Below are positions 7,165 through 15,205 of a stretch of DNA of 25,772 nucleotides, in pieces. Origin of the DNA: a virus. The notes beneath the pieces are model-generated. The model was not told where the DNA came from, searched no databases, and saw only the letters and a list, made by a program, of their open reading frames with translations. Position numbers and translations under genes: made by a program. Within the stretch, counting starts at the first letter, position 1; every line of letters begins with the position of its first letter. Where the stretch lies: positions 1 through 25,772 of the IMG/VR virus record IMGVR_UViG_3300028490_000026. One strand, 5' to 3'.

Positions 7165-8231
7165 AAGTTAGCTTTTAGGATTCCTAGTCTTTCAGGATAA
7201 AGTACCTTAGCACCTAACCATCCTTTCCAACCAATAGAACCAACTCTACTTAGTGGGTCTGAAGTACCACCAGAACCAATAGCATGATAAACAGTCTCTA
7301 GTTTACCTTTACCTCTAAGTGGAACTTGAGCAGTATGGTCTTTACCACCTACAACAAACTCAGCAGTATACTCACCAGCAGTACCAGTAGGTGTAATGAA
7401 TCCATTAGCATCTTCTACGTATCTGATTTGACCTAGCATACCACGTTCATTTGGAAGGATAGTAACTCTATCTGCATACAACTCAACTGGTTTCCAGTCT
7501 GTGTTGTTATCTTCCATGTAATCAATAGCAGCAACATGTCCATAAGCAACAAACTTAGAGTTGATAGGGATTGTACCGTAGTTAGGAGAGCTAGATAGAA
7601 CTGCACTCATCTCTTTAGCACCAGATAGTTTCAATGCTGTAATCAATCTCTTAGAAGCAGTAGTAAACGCTGCAGAACCTACAGAGTCATTTGGAGCTGT
7701 ATCATTAGAGATATCATAGATATGTCCTGCACCATAGAAGTACAAGTCTCTGTAGAAACCATCAATAACAAGAGCTGACATATCAGACATCTGATTAGTA
7801 GCTTCTGCTGTAGACCATCTATTGTGGAACAACTCTAGTTCCTCTGAGTATGGCATCCAGTCACCAATAACGAATACATCAGTACTCATCTTGATTAGTT
7901 CCATAGAAGCCTTAGATGTACCAGAATCACCCTCATTAAGCATAAAGCTTGTATAAGCATCTCTAGGAATCATCTGTAGTGTCTCTTCACCAACTGCAAC
8001 ATCATTACCAGTAAAGTCCTCATTCAAGTTATCGTTGAAGTATAGGTCTTTCATTGAAATCCACTTTTCAAATTCAACTCTCTTCGAGTTCTTCAATGGT
8101 AGTGGTTTAGTGATTGTTGCCAATCTATCATACATAGTTTTTTGAGCTGTATTCTCAAGTAGCATTTTGTCGAGGTAAGCACGTCTTTCAGCACCTAACC
8201 CATCTCCGAGGGGACTTCCGTAAATAGCCAT
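7155..8231 (-). CDS. Major capsid protein, N4-gp56 family (358 aa)
   Basis: This is the main shell protein, with an HK97-type fold expected for the family. The family-typical C-terminal region is clear: residues around 315-345 read as a DPLSRVGSIGWKGWLGAKVL-type segment, which in N4-gp56 proteins links the last strands of the shell. The length is slightly below N4 gp56 (401 aa). Also typical are an N-terminal arm (MAIYGSPLGDG) and a middle region with the VFVIGDWMPYSEELELFHNR-type helix. ATG 8231 follows AAAGGA by seven bases. The gene lies directly after the acidic scaffold-like gene, the usual order. A palindrome covers its stop codon. Confidence 0.92.
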   Translation of the reverse strand: MAIYGSPLGDGLGAERRAYLDKMLLENTAQKTMYDRLATITKPLPLKNSKRVEFEKWISMKDLYFNDNLNEDFTGNDVAVGEETLQMIPRDAYTSFMLNEGDSGTSKASMELIKMSTDVFVIGDWMPYSEELELFHNRWSTAEATNQMSDMSALVIDGFYRDLYFYGAGHIYDISNDTAPNDSVGSAAFTTASKRLITALKLSGAKEMSAVLSSSPNYGTIPINSKFVAYGHVAAIDYMEDNNTDWKPVELYADRVTILPNERGMLGQIRYVEDANGFITPTGTAGEYTAEFVVGGKDHTAQVPLRGKGKLETVYHAIGSGGTSDPLSRVGSIGWKGWLGAKVLYPERLGILKANFNY

Positions 8232-8247
8232 AATTTATTCCTTTATA

Positions 8248-9267
8248 TTAACCGAAGATTCTATCTTCAAGTTCTTGTCTGTCCATACCGAAAGCATTAT
8301 CATAAGCACTTCCCGTAGCTCTGGGTTTATTAGAGCCCTGCTTAGGTATTTGTGTACTAGCAGGTGGAACATCAGTCTTAGGTTTCTCACCTCCGTTAGC
8401 TCGTTTAGAAGCTTCTTGATATGCACCTAGCCACGTAGATTGTGGACTAGCTAGTTTCAACTTGATAGCCATAGGATACAGCTTGTCAAATTCCCCACTA
8501 GCGATACTAGATACAAACATAGGAAACATCTGTGAAGTATAAACTTCATTCTTAAACTCGTCATCAATGTCAGCATATACCTGAGATACTTTACCAGCTA
8601 CCTCTGGGTTATTCTCTGTTACATCACGGAAGTAATCAGCTACAGCATCAGTCTGTGGAACTTCAGGCTTGTACTCATCTACAGTGTTCCTAGGTGTGTC
8701 TACTTCGTCAAAGAAGCTTGTACTTGCTTCGCTAGTATTCAACCCTAGTTTCTTCTGTATATAAGTCTTAGCACCTTCATCACCAGACATGGCATCAGCA
8801 AATGCTTTGAGATCATCAGTACCTACAGTTGAGTTATCCAATATGGATATCATCTGTTTGTATGGTTTAATCTTAGACATTTCACTGTTCAGCTTAAATC
8901 CTTTTTGCATCAAGTTGATAGCTTCTTCCTCACTGTCGATTGGAATGTCTCTACCCTTGAACTTCAATACAGGATTGGTTATCATCAAACCTGTAGTTTG
9001 AGTCTCTACGTCAGTGTTATCAACTGGTACTTCCTGCTGGTCTTCCAGGGTACTAGGTGTATCTTCACTTAGGTTCTCTCCAAACAGTTCTTCTGATGGG
9101 TTATCTGTGTCAATATCAGCCCAAGCTTTATCATAGTCTGAACCATTGGTTTCATCACTCTCGTCAGGTGACTCTACATCATTCTCAACTACTTCTTCAA
9201 CTTGTTCTTCAATCTCGCTATTTTCAGTAACATCCTCTTCGAGAGGAGTAGATACTTCATCTAACAT
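8248..9267 (-). CDS. Scaffold-like assembly protein (339 aa)
   Basis: A soluble, strongly acidic protein. The first 80 residues are almost entirely Glu, Asp, Ser, Thr and Asn. A helical middle section (about 100-260) follows, then a Pro/Lys/Ser-rich stretch, and the end is a short amphipathic helix near residues 325-339 (DNAFGMDRQELEDRIFG). An acidic N-terminus and a short C-terminal helix before the capsid gene is the usual layout of podovirus scaffold proteins, which guide procapsid assembly. It corresponds by position to N4 gp57. I chose ATG 9267 (A shared with the upstream TGA, spaced 6 bases from AAGGA) over the TTG three bases earlier. Confidence 0.75.
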   Translation of the reverse strand: MLDEVSTPLEEDVTENSEIEEQVEEVVENDVESPDESDETNGSDYDKAWADIDTDNPSEELFGENLSEDTPSTLEDQQEVPVDNTDVETQTTGLMITNPVLKFKGRDIPIDSEEEAINLMQKGFKLNSEMSKIKPYKQMISILDNSTVGTDDLKAFADAMSGDEGAKTYIQKKLGLNTSEASTSFFDEVDTPRNTVDEYKPEVPQTDAVADYFRDVTENNPEVAGKVSQVYADIDDEFKNEVYTSQMFPMFVSSIASGEFDKLYPMAIKLKLASPQSTWLGAYQEASKRANGGEKPKTDVPPASTQIPKQGSNKPRATGSAYDNAFGMDRQELEDRIFG

Positions 9268-9500
9268 CAATTATCCTTCTTTTCTTGTTTTGCTATCTCA
9301 GCATCACTAATTATACCAGAAAACCATAAAGTAATAATCTGTCTAGCTTTTAATTGGTCTCTAACGCTATCTGAGTCCACGTTCTCTTCCAACACTATAC
9401 TGAGTATAGACTGGTCTATAAACTCCTTCAGGATTAGCTCCTGGAAGCTCTTATCCCCATATAGCTTAGTTAAGTGTTGAGCCTTCTCATCTACGTTCAT
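9267..9500 (-). CDS. Small acidic protein between portal and scaffold, unknown (77 aa)
   Basis: No family is recognised. It is predicted to be mainly helical, with a hydrophobic middle (SILSIVLEENVDSD, about residues 32-45) and a charged C-terminus (EIAKQEKKDN). ATG 9500 is preceded by AGGA at 8-base spacing and overlaps the preceding gene by 14 bases; its stop overlaps the scaffold start by one base (TGATG). Such coupling argues it is translated in proportion to its neighbours. Many podoviruses have one or two small helical proteins of unknown role next to the portal, so an assembly-helper role is possible. Confidence 0.75.
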   Translation of the reverse strand: MNVDEKAQHLTKLYGDKSFQELILKEFIDQSILSIVLEENVDSDSVRDQLKARQIITLWFSGIISDAEIAKQEKKDN

Positions 9501-9672
9501 TTAATGTGTCCTCCATTGCTCTAATACAATTCTCATAAACTACAGATACTGGTAGGTACTCCTTACAAAATACCTTTATCTCAGTGTCTTTGTAGATTAC
9601 ATCTACCCAGAAGTTGTCATCATTTATACGTAGTGGTCTATTGATTCTTATCTCAACATCATCTATAGTCAT
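9487..9672 (-). CDS. Very small protein after portal, unknown (61 aa)
   Basis: A short mixed-charge protein with alternating hydrophobic and charged residues in the first 40 positions (VEIRINRPLRI, then FWVDVIYKDTEIKVF), suggesting a small beta sheet, and a helical C-terminus. The start ATG 9672 overlaps the portal stop as ATGA, and its end overlaps the next gene by 14 bases. These tight overlaps and same-strand continuity support it as a real gene despite its size. No function is recognised. Confidence 0.7.
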   Translation of the reverse strand: MTIDDVEIRINRPLRINDDNFWVDVIYKDTEIKVFCKEYLPVSVVYENCIRAMEDTLNERR

Positions 9673-11801
9673 TTAGCAGTTCCTCCTTCTTTAGGCTTGA
9701 GCTTAGCTACTGCATCAGCTTTAGTCTTTAGTGAGTTGTCTTCTATAGCACTCATCTTCCCATGAGCATCAGCATATAGATTGGCAATCTCTCCATCAGT
9801 CTTAGCAATATCCTTCTCAGCCTTAACACCCTCACCTTTAGTTCGAGCCATAGCATTAGCAGCAAGAGCATTGTCTTTAGCTGCATTAGCTTTCTTAATC
9901 TCTAAGTCTGCTTCACCATGTGCTTGTGCCATTGGGTCTGGCTGAGGTTGATACTCACTAATCATTCTAGCAATATCTGGTCTATCTAGTTGGTCAGCTA
10001 AGTCAGCTACAAGTAAGCTAATAGCTTCTGGTGGAATACTACCTGCTTGAGCAAGTGGAGATAACTGCTGCATCAACATGTTAAGATTCTGTATCTTAAT
10101 CTGTTTAAGTCCATCAGTACCAACCTTCATCTTGATATCAAACTTCAAGTCCTTTCTATCAAACATGTCTTCCACTTCACTAGCTACAAGCATCATAGCT
10201 TTCATAGCAGTGTCTTGTGGTAACTGTTCAAGACCAAACTGTTGTACTAGTCTCTGAGTTTCACTCTGCTTTAATGAAGGTATATCAATACCAGTGATTC
10301 TCTTGATTTCAGTCTCATCCACATACTGAGCACTCATAGCTAACCACATACCTAGCATCTCTTTGAGACCATTAGTTATATTCGTAGTTATATCAAGTAG
10401 TCTAATCTGTGATTGAGACATCATTGCTGAGAAGTTACTAGTACTAGCCTTCATCTCTGAACCAGGTAAACCCTGCATAGCATTAGTAATACCAGTTAAT
10501 GATTGAGCTTGTGAATCCAACATAGTAAGCATATTAAAGATATGCTGAGGTAGCTGATTAAAGTTGCCATCCATAATAGCAGTATTGATACTATCGTGAG
10601 TATTAATTTCAATGTACTTGTCACCACGTTTAAGTCTATTGAAGTTCGTTGCATCTAAAGCACCTTTCTTGAAGAACTTAGTTCCGTTGTTCGAGTTAGC
10701 CATGTTATCAATGATACCTCTAACAATACTTGTAGATAACTTCTGCTCATCAGATATGGCATCAGATAACGCTCTACCGTAGATTTTAAAAGGCTCATCA
10801 TATAACGGGATACAAATGAATGGTATCTTCTTAAATGCAAATGGATTCTTCTCCATACGTAGTATCAGATTATCCTCACCATACTTAGCCATAGTAGCTA
10901 CTACATTCTCAACATTACCATCACCTAGTAGGTCATATTCACCCCAGTACTCATATAACGTAATCTTCTTACGAGTGTCATCCATAAACTCAAAGTCACT
11001 TGTATTATAGTTATGAAGGTCAAACCCATCATTCCTTGTATCATCGTTCTGAGATACTATCTTCTTCAGTCTCTTAACTGCATCATCATCATAGAGTTCA
11101 TCCTTAACAATGTCACTCAGAGATGTTCTCATCTCGTAGATTAGAAATTTACTATCTTCAAACGTATCAGCAGTAGGGTCTACATATACATCCTCATTAC
11201 GTACAATCTTAGATGTAGGATGATTGGATAGCACTGTAGTCACCGAGATGGTCACTGTACCGTCTTCAAGGTTCTCTTTGAACTCTGCACCTCTTTCAGT
11301 GAAACTAGCTCTCATTTCGTCTGTTAGAGCATCTAATGGTATAGTTTGTTTCTTGACTCTAGTATCTCTCTTCCAACCTACACGTATAAACACAGTACCT
11401 TCTGGTACAACTACATTACCAAGAGACTTGAGAAACCTTACAGACTTAAAGTCCTTGTTCCAGTAATGGTTAACTAGCTTCTCGTTTACCTTAGACTTAT
11501 ACACATCAGCTTCAGTCATAGGGTCAATCTCTACAATGTCAAAGTTACCAAGGAAAGGTTTAATGATATTGGATACAAGAGCTTCACCTTGCTTCTTGAT
11601 AAGCTTCCATACTATCTTAGACCTACCATCTTGTTCATTACCATAAGGTTCTCCCTTGTACTCTTTCATCCATGTATCAATCTCACTCATAACATCATCA
11701 TGGTATTGTTTTGACTCTTTCAAGTCGTGTTCAACTACCTCTTGCATATCGTCATGTGATAACTTATTTTCAGGTTTATCCCCTGCAACTACTAGTGTCA
11801 T
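9669..11801 (-). CDS. Portal protein, N4 gp59-like (710 aa)
   Basis: The portal forms the dodecameric ring at the capsid vertex through which DNA is packaged and ejected. The N-terminal part has the family-typical segment SKIVWKLIKKQGEALVSNII followed by KPFLGN (about residues 61-86). The middle has the YWGEYDLLGDG loop and a region around 320-350 (IPFICIPLYDEPFKIYGRAL). The helical stretch with SISTSIVRG-like character and the end of the ring core follow. The last 80 residues are Ala/Lys/Glu-rich and likely form the crown helix or a flexible tail. The length is close to N4 gp59 (763 aa). ATG 11801 follows AAAGGAG at five bases. Its end overlaps the next small gene as ATGA. Confidence 0.9.
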   Translation of the reverse strand: MTLVVAGDKPENKLSHDDMQEVVEHDLKESKQYHDDVMSEIDTWMKEYKGEPYGNEQDGRSKIVWKLIKKQGEALVSNIIKPFLGNFDIVEIDPMTEADVYKSKVNEKLVNHYWNKDFKSVRFLKSLGNVVVPEGTVFIRVGWKRDTRVKKQTIPLDALTDEMRASFTERGAEFKENLEDGTVTISVTTVLSNHPTSKIVRNEDVYVDPTADTFEDSKFLIYEMRTSLSDIVKDELYDDDAVKRLKKIVSQNDDTRNDGFDLHNYNTSDFEFMDDTRKKITLYEYWGEYDLLGDGNVENVVATMAKYGEDNLILRMEKNPFAFKKIPFICIPLYDEPFKIYGRALSDAISDEQKLSTSIVRGIIDNMANSNNGTKFFKKGALDATNFNRLKRGDKYIEINTHDSINTAIMDGNFNQLPQHIFNMLTMLDSQAQSLTGITNAMQGLPGSEMKASTSNFSAMMSQSQIRLLDITTNITNGLKEMLGMWLAMSAQYVDETEIKRITGIDIPSLKQSETQRLVQQFGLEQLPQDTAMKAMMLVASEVEDMFDRKDLKFDIKMKVGTDGLKQIKIQNLNMLMQQLSPLAQAGSIPPEAISLLVADLADQLDRPDIARMISEYQPQPDPMAQAHGEADLEIKKANAAKDNALAANAMARTKGEGVKAEKDIAKTDGEIANLYADAHGKMSAIEDNSLKTKADAVAKLKPKEGGTAK

Positions 11802-11818
11802 GTATTCTCCTTTGTTTA

Positions 11819-13546
11819 TTAGGTTAACTTCCCATGTATATTAGTCATGTTAGCCATACCTATCTCGATCATATCTGATTGATTATAGCTCATTTCCATA
11901 AAGTCAAAAGATCTCTGAACTGGATCTGAAAAATAGTCCAATGTGTCTAGTGGTATATTTATACCTTGATGCCACATCTCTTCTATCTGTTTTCTCATTT
12001 CCTCAGTATCTTCACCTATCTCTTCCGTACTATTATTCAGTGCTGTCATGTCAGCTTCAAACGATGATATAGCAAATGAGTTATAAGCCGTTATAAGCGA
12101 GTTAACTGCTGCTAGTGTGCTTCCTAATGCGTTAGCTGGGTTAAACGAAATTATAGCTATTGCAACACCAATGATGGCTGCAAGTCTTGGGTCTATATTC
12201 TGCAGAGCTACAGACAGTAGTGTAGTTGCAACCATAGTCAGTGCAGTCTGCACAGCTATAGCACCTATACCCCAAAGGAACACAGCAGCTACTATAGTAA
12301 AGATTATCCTAAATGCTGTAGTTTGATACCATTTGATCTTGACCTTATTTTCTGAGTACATCCACATATTGAATAGATCCTGGTATATCTCAACCTTAGC
12401 TCTAAGTCCTTGTTTCTTCAAGAAGCCAGTAGGTATGATATAGAAACTTCCTGCATCAGCATTCTTTGATTCCCTCTCAACAGTAACCGTATAACCACCG
12501 TAGCTTCTCATCCTATACTGTATATTATAGTCTCCAGAAACACTCACATCAGTAGGCATGTCATTGTTACTTCCGTTTGGTCTACCATATATGATATCTA
12601 CCCAGTGTCCATACTTTACATGACTCCTATCGAGAGAGTATGTAATGAATGAATGTTTAAGGTGTTCTGCATCTTCCATACTAGACTTCATACTATCACC
12701 ATCTTCATCTGATGTATTCAATCCAAATCTACTCAGTATAAAGTCCACCTCTGTATTAGATTCAACCCAAGACCCATTCTTCATGAAAGGTATAATCAAT
12801 GCAGTTTCGTTATCTGCAGACTTTGTTACATCTGATTCAAATATGAATATGTGATTGTAGCTATCATCTGTACGTGTATACTCGGTAGCCATTACAGCTC
12901 TAGTATCTGTAGGTAGCCATGTAAATATTGGATTGTCAACATCTTTGATTGTACAGTCATCATTGAGTTCAAATAGCCATATACCCCATTTACCATTTAC
13001 ATACTGTGTATCAGGTATGGACTTGTCAGCATAGTCTCTAGTACGTGGTATACAAGCCAGTCCATCAGGACCAGCTTTAACTGAGGGGAATGCTACTTCA
13101 TATCTGTCATCATTTAGTTCTTGCCACAGAACCTTCTCACAAGTACCTACAACATAGTAGTTAGTAGTTAAGGAGTCATACACTTGATGTATGGACATAT
13201 CTACTGGTCTACCTGCTGAGTCACTATAGAAGAAGTCTGTGACAAGCTTTACGTTTGGGTCTTCATTGGTTGCTATGTAATATGCTACACCTTCATTGGT
13301 TAGCTTATTCCTAGTGAGAGTAATATTTGCATTTACTCCCATAGCATCAAACACCTTCTCTTGGTAGAATAGGTTTGACTCTTGTAGTACTATTGGAAAA
13401 TACTGAGTAGGATCAAGACTCTTTGATTTGTTTGCAGCTCTAACCATTGCTTTAGCAAATAATTCATCTGTAGGTTCAAAGAGACTATTGACTTGTAGAT
13501 CAGTATAGTATTTAGTTTTGCTTCCCATCTTTGTACCATACCTCAT
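11819..13546 (-). CDS. Large structural-region protein with hydrophobic hairpin (about 575 aa)
   Basis: No family is recognised. Residues 1-400 look like a mixed soluble region with many aromatic and Asp residues. Residues 411-448 and 453-470 are strongly hydrophobic, two membrane-type helices joined by NIDPRL. The C-terminal 100 residues are acidic and amphipathic. A virion protein with a buried hydrophobic hairpin could insert in the host envelope during DNA entry, or line the tail channel. It sits between the portal and the GNAT-like gene, the place of tail genes in N4-like phages. The start is uncertain: ATG 13546 has no clear ribosome site, while ATG 13528 has GAGG 12 bases upstream; both overlap the preceding gene. 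Confidence 0.75.
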   Translation of the reverse strand: MRYGTKMGSKTKYYTDLQVNSLFEPTDELFAKAMVRAANKSKSLDPTQYFPIVLQESNLFYQEKVFDAMGVNANITLTRNKLTNEGVAYYIATNEDPNVKLVTDFFYSDSAGRPVDMSIHQVYDSLTTNYYVVGTCEKVLWQELNDDRYEVAFPSVKAGPDGLACIPRTRDYADKSIPDTQYVNGKWGIWLFELNDDCTIKDVDNPIFTWLPTDTRAVMATEYTRTDDSYNHIFIFESDVTKSADNETALIIPFMKNGSWVESNTEVDFILSRFGLNTSDEDGDSMKSSMEDAEHLKHSFITYSLDRSHVKYGHWVDIIYGRPNGSNNDMPTDVSVSGDYNIQYRMRSYGGYTVTVERESKNADAGSFYIIPTGFLKKQGLRAKVEIYQDLFNMWMYSENKVKIKWYQTTAFRIIFTIVAAVFLWGIGAIAVQTALTMVATTLLSVALQNIDPRLAAIIGVAIAIISFNPANALGSTLAAVNSLITAYNSFAISSFEADMTALNNSTEEIGEDTEEMRKQIEEMWHQGINIPLDTLDYFSDPVQRSFDFMEMSYNQSDMIEIGMANMTNIHGKLT

Positions 13547-13946
13547 ATTCTGCTTGTATATGAAAAGGTTTAAATCCAGTCATACGAAGAAACCTCTTGG
13601 CTTCATTGTACCACTGAGCTACTTCCACAAACAATACATCTCTGCACTCTATTGTCTTGTCTGATAGCTTTCTCATAGTCTTTGTATACTCAACGATATT
13701 ACTGCTACGTAAATCAACAGTAGTAAAGTAAATTAGGTTTCCATCTCTTTGTTCCATAATGGCACATATAACAGCTTCTTTATCCTCGATAAGGTAAAAC
13801 CTTGCCCAGTCTGCATTAGCCTTGTCAAATGCATCGTAGGGAGACTTGTAGCCTAGATCCCACGATTCTTTGATGTCCTGGTTCTGATACCGTAGATTCT
13901 TAACGGTAGCAAAAAACTCCTCAAATTCTACAGTGTTTACAATCAT
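13512..13946 (-). CDS. GNAT-fold-like protein, probably not catalytic (144 aa)
   Basis: The C-terminal half shows the GNAT acetyltransferase pattern: an Ile/Tyr-rich strand (NLIYFTTVD), a helix, then VLFVEVAQWYNEAKRFL and MTGFKPF (about residues 104-132), where an N-A-L-GF motif is typical. The R/QxxGxG/A acetyl-CoA loop expected after the first strand is not visible, so the enzyme site is likely lost or very divergent. Small GNAT-like proteins occur in the structural regions of several podoviruses, and T7 gp13 is one comparison worth making. ATG 13946 overlaps the upstream TGA as ATGA, which is better than the TTG six bases earlier. Confidence 0.6.
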   Translation of the reverse strand: MIVNTVEFEEFFATVKNLRYQNQDIKESWDLGYKSPYDAFDKANADWARFYLIEDKEAVICAIMEQRDGNLIYFTTVDLRSSNIVEYTKTMRKLSDKTIECRDVLFVEVAQWYNEAKRFLRMTGFKPFHIQAEYEVWYKDGKQN

Positions 13947-15205
13947 GTACAAGGCACTCCAACTTCTCCAGCTAATGAACAGTATAGTTGATCCATCTTC
14001 TGACTATTGAGTGAACTAGGTATTCCTGAAACTGATAACAATCCAGATGAGAACATCATAGCAAATGCATTATATTGTGCATCAAACAACTTCTGTTTCT
14101 TATTGTCATCGAATCCTAATATCTGTCTATCAGTAAGTCTTACCTGAGCTTCTTTAAGTAGTGCATCTGCTTTAGCAAGTTTCACTTTCTCTTCTGCTAT
14201 TTCAAGTTCCTTTCTCTTGATAGCGAGTTCTTCGATAGCGATAAGAACCTTCTGTTCTTCTATCTCTACTTGCTTCTCTTTGATGATCTTCTCAGAAGGT
14301 CTTATGAATGAAGTAACATATTCCTGGTCTGTTGCCTGTGCTTCAGTTAATCCAGTCTTAGCTACTATACTATCCTTATCAGCCAATTTAACATCTTTCT
14401 CAAGAGGTCTGATATAAGTTGTAACATAGTCCTGATCAATCTTCTGTGAATCTTGTAGTTCAGTTCTACTCTCAACATTGTCAGCATCTTTAACCAACTT
14501 AGCAAGTTCTGCAGGTCTAATCTCAGTAGTCACATAGTTCTGATCTGTTTCCTGTGCTCCGATAAGATCTGACTTAGCAGTAGTCATTACATTGTTAAGG
14601 TCTATCCCATCTTTCTCTAGTGGTCTCATTTGATCTGTTACATATGTCTGGTCAGTAGTCTTAGCAGTAATACCTTCTCTATTAGCATCTGTAAGTAACT
14701 TATCTGCATTCATCTTGACTAGCTCTTGAGGTCTAAGCTGTGAAGTAACCCACTCTTGATCTTCAGTCTTGGATTTAACAAGATCAGTCTGGTCTTCAAT
14801 GTGACCAATCTCTGCAACTAGTTTCAGGTTTTCTTTTGGTCTTAACTCTGTAGTTACGTATGTTTGGTCTGCTGTTTTGGCAGATATCAAAGTAGTCTGT
14901 GATTCACACTGAGATATGTTACATGATATCTGACTCTTCTCTAATGGTCTAATCTCTCCAGTAACAAAAAGTTGATCATCTATCTTGGCTTGTTTAAGTT
15001 CATTGTCCTTCACCATCCCTGCCATCTGTTCACCCTTAATAGGTGACTCAAATGCTAACCTAAGAGATTCAGACATTAAGTTGTTGAAGACATCAGAGTA
15101 TTCAGTACCCTTTATTCTTCCACTTTCAAACTGAGTATCTAGTTCAGACTTGATTTGTCCTCCAAGTATCTTGAAGTTAATCACTACGTTTTTCATATCA
15201 TACAT
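13943..15205 (-). CDS. 36-residue tandem-repeat protein with coiled-coil C-terminus (420 aa)
   Basis: Six repeats of exactly 36 residues occupy residues 77-292, with a partial seventh at 293-306. Each opens with DQ-[LTEND]-[FYW]-VT followed by xx-[ILM]-RP-x-E, and ends in a Lys/Thr/Ala-rich segment. After the repeats, residues 300-370 form a clear Glu/Lys/Leu coiled coil, and the C-terminal 50 residues (FDAQYNAFAMMFSSGLLSVS onward) are hydrophobic and Ser-rich. A trimeric or fibrous virion part is likely, but no family is named with confidence. The start is ATG 15205, eight bases after AAGGA, overlapping the upstream stop by 8 bases; the longer frame from 15250 lacks this support. Confidence 0.8.
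   Translation of the reverse strand: MYDMKNVVINFKILGGQIKSELDTQFESGRIKGTEYSDVFNNLMSESLRLAFESPIKGEQMAGMVKDNELKQAKIDDQLFVTGEIRPLEKSQISCNISQCESQTTLISAKTADQTYVTTELRPKENLKLVAEIGHIEDQTDLVKSKTEDQEWVTSQLRPQELVKMNADKLLTDANREGITAKTTDQTYVTDQMRPLEKDGIDLNNVMTTAKSDLIGAQETDQNYVTTEIRPAELAKLVKDADNVESRTELQDSQKIDQDYVTTYIRPLEKDVKLADKDSIVAKTGLTEAQATDQEYVTSFIRPSEKIIKEKQVEIEEQKVLIAIEELAIKRKELEIAEEKVKLAKADALLKEAQVRLTDRQILGFDDNKKQKLFDAQYNAFAMMFSSGLLSVSGIPSSLNSQKMDQLYCSLAGEVGVPCT
14330..14977 (-). repeat. Six tandem 108-base coding repeats (36 residues each)
   Basis: The units encode residues 77-112, 113-148, 149-184, 185-220, 221-256 and 257-292 of the repeat protein, with no length variation. The DQ-VT and RP-E positions are conserved, while the third positions of codons and the second half of each unit have diverged. 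The conservation is thus at protein level and old, not a recent DNA expansion. Confidence 0.9.

Noticed and set aside
8235-8426. Minus-strand frame of 63 codons near the capsid start
   Set aside because: It is out of frame inside the scaffold-like gene, with no separate ribosome site.
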